Below are positions 1 to 7,409 of a stretch of 18,075 bases of DNA, in pieces. The position numbers and the translations under genes were made by a program. Source of the DNA: an uncultured beta proteobacterium (GTDB lineage: Bacteria; Pseudomonadota; Gammaproteobacteria; Burkholderiales; Burkholderiaceae); assembly GCA_903909925.1 (NCBI GenBank), contig CAIVXR010000052.1:1-18075 (forward strand), in the 5' to 3' direction. The stretch's first letter is position 1. Each line of letters starts with the position of its first letter. Under the pieces are notes generated by a model. It was not told the origin of the DNA. It saw only the letters and a program-made list of their open reading frames with translations, and made no database searches.

Positions 1-84
1 ACCCCCGGCACTGGCAGAAATTGGGTTTGGCTGCTTCGTTCCCGACCTGACCAGGTTATCCAACCCACCATGCGGGGAGGCCCA
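1..84 (-). ncRNA. ffs: Small bacterial signal recognition particle RNA (4.5S RNA), possibly cut at the window edge
   Basis: Read on the minus strand, this segment carries the conserved SRP domain IV: GGTCAGGTC, a GGAA tetraloop closed by a G-C pair, then GAAGCAGCC, at about positions 33-57. The flanking arms pair as expected for a short hairpin RNA: GGGTTGG with CCAAACCC, and CCCCG near the 5' end with CGGGG near the 3' end. The RNA binds Ffh and targets nascent membrane and secreted proteins to the translocon. The 5' end is estimated from the outer stem at about 81-87. The 3' end lies at or just beyond position 1, so a few bases may be missing. It diverges from dnaX. Confidence 0.93.
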
Positions 85-93
85 TCCACTTCC

Positions 94-99
94 ATTTTA
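94..99 (-). promoter_or_regulatory. Possible -10 box for the SRP RNA gene
   Basis: On the minus strand the hexamer TAAAAT (5 of 6 matches to TATAAT) lies about 7-10 nt before the estimated 5' end of the SRP RNA, which is the right distance for a transcription start. No convincing -35 box is visible upstream, inside the dnaX start region. The call rests on position and one hexamer only. Confidence 0.3.
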
Positions 100-118
100 G
101 CTTGTTAGAATGGAGAAC

Positions 119-1774
119 ATGACAGCATTGGCATTAGCCCGTTCGTGGCGCCCTAAAACATTCTCTGAGTTAGTAGGACAAGACCACGTGGTCAAGGCCT
201 TAACCCATGCCTTGGATCAAGGGCGCCTTCATCATGCGTGGCTCTTTACAGGCACCCGCGGAGTGGGTAAGACCACAATCGCCCGCATTATGGCTAAAGC
301 ACTCAATTGCACAGGCACAGATGGTTCAGGCAAGATGACTTCAGAGCCTTGCGGAAAATGTCCAGCCTGCATGGAAATCGATGCGGGTCGTTTTGTTGAC
401 TACATTGAGATGGATGCAGCAAGCAATCGCGGGGTTGACGATATTGCTGCTCTATTAGAAAAAGCAGCGTACGCACCAAGCAATGCCCGTTACAAGGTCT
501 ACATGATTGATGAGGTGCACATGCTCACCAATCATGCCTTTAATGCCATGCTCAAAACCTTGGAAGAGCCTCCTGAGCACGTTAAATTTATTCTGGCAAC
601 CACTGATCCACAAAAGATCCCCGTCACTATTCTGTCTCGCTGCTTGCAGTTCAACCTCAAGCAAATGCCCGTACCACTCATCGTTGAGCATTTAGAGAAA
701 GTACTTGCAGCAGAAAAAGCTGCCTATGAAGTGAATGCATTAAGAGTGCTAGCTAAAGCAGCTCAAGGCTCTATGCGTGATGCGCTGTCATTAACTGATC
801 AAGCGATTGCATATGCAGCAGGCAAGGTTACCGAAGAATCTATCCGCAACATGCTTGGCACATTGGACGATGCTTATCTGATTCGGATTGTAGATTGCTT
901 AATCGCAAAAGATGGCGCAAGTCTGCTAGCGGTTGCCAATGAAATGGGAGAACGCAGTATGTCTTTCTCCTTAGCATTGCAAGATCTATCAAGCCTCTTG
1001 CAAAAGATTGCAGCAGCCCAAGTAGTTCCAGAATCCGTATTAGAAGATTGGCCAGAGGCGGTGGAGATTCGTCGCTTAGCTACTCAACTCACAAAAGAAG
1101 AGGCGCAACTCTTCTACCAAATCACCATTACTAGCCGCCCAGATTTATCACTTGCACCTGATGAGCAAGCTGGCTTTGCGATGACGCTCTTACGCATGTT
1201 GGCATTTCGTCCGGGCAGCAGTGGCGGTGGCGGAACAACCCCAGCATCATCAGCTCCGCCGTTAGCTAGTGCATCACGTCCAATATCTGCTCTAGCGCCG
1301 GCAGCAAAAACAGTAGTGCCCGCAGCGCCAGCTGTAATGCCGGCAACAACTAAGTCAGTTGCCGCAACTACTCCTGTAGGTGATCCTGCAAATCGTCCAG
1401 ACTGGCATAGCTTAATGCGCCAATTGCCAGTCAAAGGTTTAATACAGCAGTTAGCGTTTCAGACAGAGTTACAGGAGTGGAAAGATTCTGCAGCAGGTGT
1501 AAAGGCAACGATCGTGACACCCATGCCACAATTAGCTTCAGAAGCTTCTATTGCTCGCTTAGCTGAGGCGCTTACAACGCATTTTGGTAAGCCTATCAAG
1601 GTCGTGATTGAAAAAGGCGAAGTAGAGGGTAAGACCGTTGCTAAGGTTGATGCCCAGATTCATCAAGAGAAAAGAATGAATGCTGAGCAAATGATTGCCG
1701 CTGATCCTTTTATTCAACAATTGGAAAAAGAGTTTGGTGCAAAAGTAGTGGGCGGCTCTGTGAAGCCGCTGTAA
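119..1774 (+). CDS. dnaX: DNA polymerase III subunit tau (clamp loader)
   Basis: ATPase of the clamp loader that places the beta sliding clamp on primed DNA and couples the polymerase to the helicase. The N-terminus ALARSWRPKTFSELVGQ is typical of DnaX. Visible motifs are Walker A GTRGVGKT (about residues 45-52), a zinc module with Cys 64, 78, 81 and 84, Walker B VYMIDEVHML, and a sensor-1/SRC motif ILSRC. After about residue 365 comes a low-complexity Ala/Pro/Gly linker (to about 420), then a C-terminal tau domain. I prefer ATG 119 (551 aa) because GGAG lies just upstream; ATG 110 would add MEN and has no visible ribosome site. It heads dnaX-ybaB-recR, a common bacterial order. No classic A-AAA-AAG frameshift heptamer is visible, so a programmed gamma product is not supported. 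Confidence 0.97.
   Translation: MTALALARSWRPKTFSELVGQDHVVKALTHALDQGRLHHAWLFTGTRGVGKTTIARIMAKALNCTGTDGSGKMTSEPCGKCPACMEIDAGRFVDYIEMDAASNRGVDDIAALLEKAAYAPSNARYKVYMIDEVHMLTNHAFNAMLKTLEEPPEHVKFILATTDPQKIPVTILSRCLQFNLKQMPVPLIVEHLEKVLAAEKAAYEVNALRVLAKAAQGSMRDALSLTDQAIAYAAGKVTEESIRNMLGTLDDAYLIRIVDCLIAKDGASLLAVANEMGERSMSFSLALQDLSSLLQKIAAAQVVPESVLEDWPEAVEIRRLATQLTKEEAQLFYQITITSRPDLSLAPDEQAGFAMTLLRMLAFRPGSSGGGGTTPASSAPPLASASRPISALAPAAKTVVPAAPAVMPATTKSVAATTPVGDPANRPDWHSLMRQLPVKGLIQQLAFQTELQEWKDSAAGVKATIVTPMPQLASEASIARLAEALTTHFGKPIKVVIEKGEVEGKTVAKVDAQIHQEKRMNAEQMIAADPFIQQLEKEFGAKVVGGSVKPL
1752..1769 (+). terminator. Weak hairpin at the end of dnaX
   Basis: GCGGCT (1752-1757) pairs with AGCCGC (1764-1769) around a 6-nt loop, inside the last codons of dnaX. 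A short T-run (1782-1785) follows 12 nt later, too far for a good intrinsic terminator. It may only dampen transcription into ybaB or mean nothing. A 14-bp AT palindrome (1784-1797) lies in the dnaX-ybaB gap. Confidence 0.2.
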
Positions 1775-1824
1775 TGCATCCTTTTAATTTAAATTAAGCA
1801 ATAAAGTACTAAGGAAAACAAGCG

Positions 1825-2148
1825 ATGATGAAAGGTGGACTTGCTGGCCTCATGAAACAGGCTCAGCAGATGCAAGAGAAGATGAAAACTGCGCAAGCTG
1901 AGTTGGCTGCGTTGGAAGTGACCGGCCAAGCGGCTGGTGGCTTAGTGAAAGTAACGATCTCTGGCAAATACGAACTTAAGCGCGTGCAAATTGATCCAGG
2001 CGCAATGGATGATCGTGAGATGTTAGAAGACTTGATTGTTACTGCTTATACCGAAGCATTTAAGCAAGTAGAGGCAGCAAGCGCACAAATGATGTCTGGT
2101 GCTACTGCAGGAATGCCAATGCCCCCGGGCTTTAAGTTACCTTTTTAA
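1825..2148 (+). CDS. ybaB: YbaB/EbfC family nucleoid-associated protein
   Basis: Small dimeric DNA-binding protein of 107 aa, the usual family length, that coats the nucleoid and is almost always encoded between dnaX and recR. The N-terminal helix (GLAGLMKQAQQMQEKMK, about residues 5-21) and the core VTGQAAGGLVKVTISGKYEL are family hallmarks; the tail is Met/Pro rich (GMPMPPGFKLPF). The start at 1825 has AAGGA at 1811-1815, 9 nt upstream; a second ATG directly follows at 1828 and could be used instead. The gap to dnaX is 50 nt and to recR 10 nt, so all three are likely co-transcribed. The family is known to bind DNA; a precise role is not settled by this sequence. Confidence 0.95.
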   Translation: MMKGGLAGLMKQAQQMQEKMKTAQAELAALEVTGQAAGGLVKVTISGKYELKRVQIDPGAMDDREMLEDLIVTAYTEAFKQVEAASAQMMSGATAGMPMPPGFKLPF

Positions 2149-2158
2149 GCAATTATTT

Positions 2159-2773
2159 ATGGCACGTCATGAAGCACCTGCTGATGCACTTGGTCGTTTG
2201 ATTGAGGCTTTGCGTGTGCTTCCAGGAGTAGGTCCCAAGTCTGCTCAGCGCATGGCATTTTATCTATTGCAGCATGATCGCAATGGCGCTGCAGTTCTCG
2301 CGCAGTCCTTAGGTGAAGCAGTACAGACTGTTGGGCACTGCGCGCGTTGTAATACTTTCTCTGAAACTCAAATCTGTAGCACTTGCGCAGATGAGCGCCG
2401 CGATCCATCCTTGTTATGTATTGTGGAAACGCCTGCCGATCAAGTCATGGTGGAGCAGACCTTAAGTTTCAAAGGTAATTACTTTGTACTGATGGGCCGC
2501 CTTTCACCACTTGATGGCATGGGTCCCAATGAAATTCATTTTGACCGCTTACTGACTCGGATTGAGAATCCAGATACGAGTGTGCCTATTCGGGAAGTAG
2601 TGCTTGCTACCAACTTCACTAGTGAAGGTGAAGCTACTGCCCATTACATTGGTGAAGTACTCAAAGCCAAAGGTATTAAAGTCACTCGTATTGCTAGAGG
2701 CATTCCAGTAGGCGGGGAGCTCGAGTATGTCGATGCAGGTACCTTGGCTAGAGCATTGATGGATCGCCGTTAA
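2159..2773 (+). CDS. recR: Recombination protein RecR
   Basis: Component of the RecFOR pathway, which loads RecA onto SSB-coated single-stranded gaps during repair. The 204-aa product has the helix-hairpin-helix (LPGVGPKSAQRMA, about residues 21-33), a C4 zinc finger with Cys 61, 64, 73 and 76, and a Toprim domain beginning near LLCIVETPADQ at about residue 83. The reading frame is open further upstream to 2099, but that extension overlaps ybaB and does not look like RecR. MARHEAPADALGRLIEAL beginning at ATG 2159 matches the family N-terminus. No strong Shine-Dalgarno is visible, and the gap to ybaB is only 10 nt, so coupled translation is plausible. It ends the dnaX cluster. Confidence 0.96.
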   Translation: MARHEAPADALGRLIEALRVLPGVGPKSAQRMAFYLLQHDRNGAAVLAQSLGEAVQTVGHCARCNTFSETQICSTCADERRDPSLLCIVETPADQVMVEQTLSFKGNYFVLMGRLSPLDGMGPNEIHFDRLLTRIENPDTSVPIREVVLATNFTSEGEATAHYIGEVLKAKGIKVTRIARGIPVGGELEYVDAGTLARALMDRR

Positions 2774-2879
2774 TTCCAATAAATTAGCAGCGCAGTTGTT
2801 TTCCGGGCACACCCATGTCCTAGTGAGAGCCCTCTGTATCAAGCCTCAATTACCAATCTGTCATCACCATGCCATAAAG

Positions 2880-2963
2880 ACTAGGTAAATTGCCTGTTTT
2901 TGGGGATAATTTGGTCTGCGCCACCCTTGGGCTTCAATCTCAAGCTGTGTTTGCCTAGTTTTT
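2880..2963 (+). promoter_or_regulatory. Putative structured leader or small RNA with terminator-like end, upstream of the porin
   Basis: ACTAGGTAAA (2880-2889) can pair with TTTGCCTAGT (2950-2959): ten pairs, one of them G-U. The right arm runs straight into a T-run (2959-2963). About 60 nt lie between the arms and could form inner helices, such as CTTG with CAAG. The left arm could instead pair locally, AGG with CCT at about 2883-2895. The short element TTGCCT plus T5 occurs twice, at about 2890 and 2951. This is a base-pairing observation; I recognise no known riboswitch family. The rest of the 2774-3016 gap shows only a lone GATAAT (2905-2910) resembling a -10 box. Confidence 0.3.
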
Positions 2964-3016
2964 CCTATCGGCATGTTGCTATTGCATTGCACTGGCATCC
3001 CAATGAGAAATTGTGA

Positions 3017-4432
3017 ATGACCCGCAAGTTTTATATCCTCCTCCTGTTGAGCATTATTTGCACCTTTCTAGGCGCCTCTGCATTTGCACAGAGGGCAGGG
3101 TCAGGCGCTGACCAAATTGCGACTTTTGCAGCACCGATTCAAGATTTACCTACTGAAGGTGATCTTTTCGGTTTACCAGTTAACGTACATGGCCAAACGA
3201 CGTATATTAACCAGCGCTATAACAATTTCACATCCAGCTATTCGGGCATGAATAGCTTGGCTGCTCAGAAGTCAATGAGCTATACCTGGTCAGGAACATT
3301 ATTTTTTGGTGCTCGTCTTGCTCCAGATACTGATGTGTATTTCAATCCCGAAGTAATTTCAGGAGTAGCTTTTTCTGGATTGACGGGTTTAGGTGGCTTT
3401 ACTAATGGTGAAGCTACTAAGTCCAACGGCTTAAATGCAAAATTCTATTCTGCACGCGCGTTTGTAAGGCATACCATCAATCAAGAAGGCAATAAAGAAG
3501 TTCTTGAGAATGAGGCTAATCAAATTACTCAAACAGTCAGTAGCAATCGCGTTGTTGTGACTGCTGGTCAGTTTTCTACTTTAGATATTTTTGATGACAG
3601 CCGTTATGCAAAAGATCCGCGTGTTCAGTTTATGAACTGGGGCAATATGACCTACCTAGCTTATGACTATGCCGCTGATGCTCGCGGTTACAGCACTGGC
3701 CTAGCGGGTGAATGGTATCTTGACCACTGGGTATTGCGTACCTCTCGTATGCTGGCTCCCAAAAGACCCAATGGGCGTGATCTCAATTGGCAAATGTTCA
3801 ATACTTATGGTGATCAATTTGAGATTGAGCGCCAATATCATATTGGCGAGCTACCCGGTAAAGTGAGCATACTTGCTTATCGCAACAAAATGATCTTGGC
3901 GCGTTTTTCTGATGCGACTAATTATGTTACGACCAATAATGCGCAAGGTACACAAGCCATTAATAATGTGCGCACTAATTACCAATACAAAACTGGTGTG
4001 GGTATTCATGGGGAGCAGGCTTTGACTCATGACCTCGGCATCTATGCTCGTGCATTTACTTCTGATGGTCGTACAGAAACCATGTCTTTCACGGAAGCGG
4101 ATAACTCAATTTCTGTTGGTATGGGGGTGAATGGTACAAGGTGGGCGCGTCCACATGACAGCATTGGTATCTCAATGATGCAAAATGGCTTATCTAGTTA
4201 TCGTCGCTCTTATTTGCAAGCTGGAGGAGTGTCTTACTTTATTGGCGACTATGCCAGTGCTGGTCAGACGATTTCATATCGCCCTGAGCGGGTAGGCGAG
4301 GTCTACTACAACGCTATCCTGGTTAAGAACGTGCTAGCGGGCTTGAACTTTCAGCACATCAATAATCCTGCCTACAACGCAGCCCGCGGCCCTGTAAATA
4401 TCATCTCTTTTAGGATTCATGCCGAGTTTTAA
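3017..4432 (+). CDS. OprB-type carbohydrate-selective porin family protein
   Basis: Predicted outer-membrane beta-barrel of 471 aa. A clear signal peptide occupies residues 1-24 (MTRKF, then a Leu/Ile-rich core) with cleavage after ASAFA before Gln25. The mature part starts with a conserved stretch ending in PVNVHGQTTYINQ, typical of the OprB family. It shows alternating aromatic and polar strands throughout and ends in Phe (RIHAEF), the usual outer-membrane sorting signal. OprB proteins let sugars and other small solutes diffuse across the outer membrane, but members next to metal-efflux genes have no fixed substrate, so the solute is unknown. The start is constrained by an in-frame stop just upstream; the ribosome site is weak. 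It lies 184 nt before the efflux operon on the same strand and probably has its own leader. Confidence 0.82.
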   Translation: MTRKFYILLLLSIICTFLGASAFAQRAGSGADQIATFAAPIQDLPTEGDLFGLPVNVHGQTTYINQRYNNFTSSYSGMNSLAAQKSMSYTWSGTLFFGARLAPDTDVYFNPEVISGVAFSGLTGLGGFTNGEATKSNGLNAKFYSARAFVRHTINQEGNKEVLENEANQITQTVSSNRVVVTAGQFSTLDIFDDSRYAKDPRVQFMNWGNMTYLAYDYAADARGYSTGLAGEWYLDHWVLRTSRMLAPKRPNGRDLNWQMFNTYGDQFEIERQYHIGELPGKVSILAYRNKMILARFSDATNYVTTNNAQGTQAINNVRTNYQYKTGVGIHGEQALTHDLGIYARAFTSDGRTETMSFTEADNSISVGMGVNGTRWARPHDSIGISMMQNGLSSYRRSYLQAGGVSYFIGDYASAGQTISYRPERVGEVYYNAILVKNVLAGLNFQHINNPAYNAARGPVNIISFRIHAEF

Positions 4433-4497
4433 GGTCTGCAGGGACTAAGCCCTTCATTATTATCTTTAGAATCAATAAGATAGGGATTCCTAATAAT

Positions 4498-4525
4498 TAG
4501 ACTTTTGGCTTTTGTCACCTATAAT
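4498..4525 (+). promoter_or_regulatory. Likely sigma-70 promoter of the efflux operon
   Basis: A perfect TATAAT (4520-4525) is preceded, with a 16-bp spacer, by TAGACT (4498-4503), which matches TTGACA at four of six positions. The predicted start of transcription is near 4532, giving a leader of about 85 nt before the TTG at 4617. It is the best-looking promoter between the porin and the pump genes. Confidence 0.5.
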
Positions 4526-4534
4526 CCATAAAAC

Positions 4535-4576
4535 CCCCTGAAATAGGTATTTGTAAGGTCTAATCTGCATCAGGGG
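4535..4576 (+). repeat. Inverted repeat CCCCTGA/TCAGGGG in the efflux operon leader
   Basis: CCCCTGA (4535-4541) and TCAGGGG (4570-4576) are perfect inverted copies separated by 28 nt, starting just after the predicted transcription start. This could be a pair of operator half-sites or a leader hairpin. No T-run follows, so it is not an intrinsic terminator. No regulator gene is encoded nearby. Confidence 0.35.
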
Positions 4577-4616
4577 CTATAAAAACAGCATTTCATTGAT
4601 TTAGAGGCGGCCGCAT

Positions 4617-6140
4617 TTGTTGATTAACGGCAAACGTAAAACGAGCGTAGTCAATCTACTGAAAAGCGTTGCACCATATGCAATGGTTACTTTTGCTATC
4701 TCGTCGTTTGCACAGGGATCTGGTAGCAGCACTCCTGCAAGTGTCACAGTGCAATCGGGCGACTCTTCTTTGGCGGCGCCACCATCGATTGGTGCGCAGC
4801 TAAGCGCCCAAGATCCAAGTTCAAAGGCAGCTGAATTGTTTGCTCCAGTGACTAAGGCAAACACTCCTAAGATTTATGTCAAGAGTGCGCCATCAGGTCC
4901 AACAGAGATGGATTTACGCCAACTGTGGAATGAGCTCAGAATCAATAATCCGCAGCTATCTTCATTGCGTGAGTCCTACCTGTCTGCAAAAGCAACCGTT
5001 CCTCAAATTGCAGCACCTGCAAATCCTCAAGTAGGTTTAGTGTGGTCTGGTATGCCAGCTAATTCACCATTTGCGTTAGGCGGTGCAAATGCGCCATCTC
5101 CCAACAATCCAGGTGGCGGCGGCATTAGTAGTAACAACTCCATTTCGGTAGCGCAACCATTTCAGTTCCCTGGGAAGAAAAGCTTGGCGGCAGATATTGC
5201 CGACACCAATGCAGAAGCGCTTCTAGCCAGCTCTGAATCTACCTATTTGCAGTTAGGTGCACAGCTCTCAACCCTCTACTACAGTACCCTTGCTGCACAA
5301 AAGCAATTGCAGGTACTAAAAGAATCAGTCATCCGTCTAGAGATGATTAAAAACGTTGCTAAAGCGCGCTACGCTAACAATGCAGCAGCCTATGTAGAGT
5401 TTCTAAATGCTCAGGTTGCACAAAGTGCGGCACAAGCGGACCAGTTCAATGTTGAGCGTCAGCTACAAGTAGGGATTAATAACATCAATACTTTAGTTGG
5501 TCGTCACTCCCGTGAAAAGTTAGTGCTGCGCGGGGATGTAAGGCGAGCTACTAATGGGGTGCCAACCTTAGTTGAGTTAGAGGACTATGCAGAATCTAGC
5601 CATCCTGCCTTAAAGAGTTCAGCTTTGCAGTTAGATGCCGCACGCAAGGGTGTGACACTTGCCAAAAAGGCTTATCTACCAGACTTTCAGGTAATTGGTT
5701 CTTCTTACACCCCACGTGGACCATTTGCATCAAATAATGGCGCGGTGTTTTATCAACTTGAGTTAGATCTCATCATTCCCCTATATTTCTTTACCAAAGA
5801 AAAGTATGGGGTAGAGCAGGCGCAGCGGAATCAAGCGGCCGCTGAAGCGGGCAATATTTCGAATCGTCAGCAGATTGTGCTTGCAGTCAATTCTGCTTAT
5901 GCAGCCTATGAGCAGGCCAAGAATCAAGCCCAGTTTCTGCGGGAGCGACAGGTTCCCCAGGCAGATGCTGCATATAAAGTTGGATTGATACAGTATTCTA
6001 ATAGCGGCCAAGGATTTAATGATTTGTTGACAGCACAAACCCAATTACGTAATTTAGAAGTGCAATTGGCTTTTGCAGAAGCTAACTTATTGCAGGCTCA
6101 GGCGGTATTGCTCGTCTCCGCTGGTAAAGAACCTTTTTAA
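4617..6140 (+). CDS. TolC-family outer-membrane efflux protein (RND outer-membrane factor)
   Basis: Outer-membrane exit duct of the tripartite pump encoded with the next two genes, 507 aa. A signal peptide spans residues 1-32, with cleavage after SSFA before Gln33. It is followed by a polar, Ser/Ala-rich linker and two outer-membrane efflux repeats (about residues 95-300 and 315-505) with long coiled-coil helices rich in Ala, Gln and Leu. The layout resembles CzcC/CusC-like proteins. No lipobox Cys is visible. The start is TTG at 4617, or the adjacent TTG at 4620, behind AGAGG (4603-4607). The first ATG would begin inside the signal peptide core, so a TTG start is well supported. The stop lies 9 nt before the adaptor gene. 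Confidence 0.9.
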   Translation: MLINGKRKTSVVNLLKSVAPYAMVTFAISSFAQGSGSSTPASVTVQSGDSSLAAPPSIGAQLSAQDPSSKAAELFAPVTKANTPKIYVKSAPSGPTEMDLRQLWNELRINNPQLSSLRESYLSAKATVPQIAAPANPQVGLVWSGMPANSPFALGGANAPSPNNPGGGGISSNNSISVAQPFQFPGKKSLAADIADTNAEALLASSESTYLQLGAQLSTLYYSTLAAQKQLQVLKESVIRLEMIKNVAKARYANNAAAYVEFLNAQVAQSAAQADQFNVERQLQVGINNINTLVGRHSREKLVLRGDVRRATNGVPTLVELEDYAESSHPALKSSALQLDAARKGVTLAKKAYLPDFQVIGSSYTPRGPFASNNGAVFYQLELDLIIPLYFFTKEKYGVEQAQRNQAAAEAGNISNRQQIVLAVNSAYAAYEQAKNQAQFLRERQVPQADAAYKVGLIQYSNSGQGFNDLLTAQTQLRNLEVQLAFAEANLLQAQAVLLVSAGKEPF

Positions 6141-6149
6141 GGAGTTGTT

Positions 6150-7409
6150 TTGAAGGACAAGCTAATTAAAATTCTGAAGCGAGCTTCTGAAGAACTTAAG
6201 AAGTTAAAGGATCGATTTCTTGCTCGAGTTGAAGCTAATACGAATGAAATCCATCGCTCCTATTGGGCGCTTCCGCCAGAGACGCGCGCGCGACTTCGGC
6301 TGATTATTATTTGTCTTTCTATTCTGATGCTGGGCATTGTTATTGGCCTACTCGTGAACGTAAATCGCCCCGTCAAGATAGATAAAACAGTGAGGGCTCT
6401 GAGTGTTGAGGGCACTGGCGCGATGGAGTTAAAACTCCCGGGCATTGAACTTAACCCGAATATCTACGTTTTCCAAGATGCCACTATGGTTAAAGTTCCA
6501 GTCGAACTGAAGGTTCCTGGCCGCTTAGCATTTAATGCTGAGAAAGCCAAGGTACTGTCTGCAAGGGCGCCAGGCAGGGTAGAGCGGATCTATGCTTTTG
6601 ATGGTGCCCCCGTAGAAGTTGGCTCACCCGTAATAGAACTCTATAGCCCTGAATTTCTATCTGCTCAGCAGGAGTATCTGTTGTCGTCTAAAACCGCAAA
6701 GGTCTTAGAGACTAATAAGACGATGAGCGATCTCTTAGGTGATGCGCAAATCACCCAACAAGCTGCAGGTAACCGCATGCGGAATTTGGGTGCGAGTGAT
6801 GGTGATATTAAGGCGCTCGAAAAAACAGGTAAGACTCAGTCCAACCTGATCATGCGTTCACCGCTACAAGGGGTTGTGGTGAAGCGTGCTGTTGAGCCTG
6901 GCTCGATTGTGAATGCTGGCGACATATTAGTTTCTCTTGCTAATCCAAAAGAGCTTTGGTTCTTAGGCAATGTATACGAGCAAGATATTCGTAAGATTTC
7001 AAAAGGGCAGACGATGGTTTTGCGATCAGAGTCATATCCTGATAAAGAGTTTATTGCGACGGCTAATTACATCGCACCCACAATTGATCCCGAGACTCAT
7101 GCCTTGCTAATTCGTTGTGATGTGGAGAATACTGAGGGACTTTTACGCCCTGATATGTATGTCAGTGCGCGTTTGAAAACTGCTGAAACTGAAGCAGTAG
7201 TGGTGCCACAGTCAGCCATCATTCGCGTGCGTGAGATGCGTTATGCCATTATTAAAACGGCTCCCGATACTTTCCGTAGATTTGTTGTGAAAGGCTATGA
7301 TCTTGATGGCAAGCAATTTGCTGTAACCGAAGGACTTGAGCCTGGGATGAAGGTGCTAACAGATGGCGCGGTCTTATTGAATGACCGTTTTGCCAAGCAG
7401 GAGGATTAA
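6150..7409 (+). CDS. RND efflux periplasmic adaptor (membrane fusion protein, CusB/CzcB-like)
   Basis: Links the inner-membrane pump to the outer-membrane duct, 419 aa. Residues 1-50 are charged and Lys/Glu/Arg rich, and would lie in the cytoplasm. One membrane segment follows at about 51-70 (LIIICLSILMLGIVIGLLVN). The periplasmic part has a barrel-sandwich (lipoyl-like) half at GRVERIYAFDGAPVEVGSPV, then YSPEFLSAQQEYLL, characteristic of CusB-like adaptors. A helical hairpin, the second lipoyl half (MRSPLQGVVVKRAVEPGSIV), a beta-barrel and a membrane-proximal domain complete it. It starts with TTG at 6150 behind AAGGAG (6139-6144); the first in-frame ATG falls inside the membrane segment. 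The long cytoplasmic tail is longer than I expect for this family. The stop abuts the pump start. Confidence 0.92.
   Translation: MKDKLIKILKRASEELKKLKDRFLARVEANTNEIHRSYWALPPETRARLRLIIICLSILMLGIVIGLLVNVNRPVKIDKTVRALSVEGTGAMELKLPGIELNPNIYVFQDATMVKVPVELKVPGRLAFNAEKAKVLSARAPGRVERIYAFDGAPVEVGSPVIELYSPEFLSAQQEYLLSSKTAKVLETNKTMSDLLGDAQITQQAAGNRMRNLGASDGDIKALEKTGKTQSNLIMRSPLQGVVVKRAVEPGSIVNAGDILVSLANPKELWFLGNVYEQDIRKISKGQTMVLRSESYPDKEFIATANYIAPTIDPETHALLIRCDVENTEGLLRPDMYVSARLKTAETEAVVVPQSAIIRVREMRYAIIKTAPDTFRRFVVKGYDLDGKQFAVTEGLEPGMKVLTDGAVLLNDRFAKQED

Noticed and set aside
1304..1353. Possible programmed -1 frameshift in dnaX: a run of five A at 1306-1310 in the Ala/Pro linker, with a -1 frame stop TAA at 1351-1353 that would give a gamma-like product of about 411 aa.
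   Set aside because: The heptamer is A-AAA-ACA, not A-AAA-AAG, so only one tRNA could re-pair; other five-A runs exist in the gene; no clear stimulating hairpin was seen, and an early stop is expected by chance.
1114..1434. A 106-codon open frame on the minus strand inside dnaX.
   Set aside because: It mirrors the low-complexity Ala/Pro linker of dnaX, has an Ala/Gly-rich translation with no family resemblance, and no ribosome site.
2549..2842. A 97-codon minus-strand frame reaching from recR into the gap before the porin.
   Set aside because: Most of it is antisense to the RecR Toprim domain; its start in the gap lacks a ribosome site.
4607..5842. Two copies of the 8-bp palindrome GCGGCCGC (4607-4614, touching the ribosome site, and 5835-5842) in the outer-membrane factor gene.
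   Set aside because: Only two scattered copies, and the inner one encodes ordinary Ala-rich helix residues; no spacing or context suggests function.
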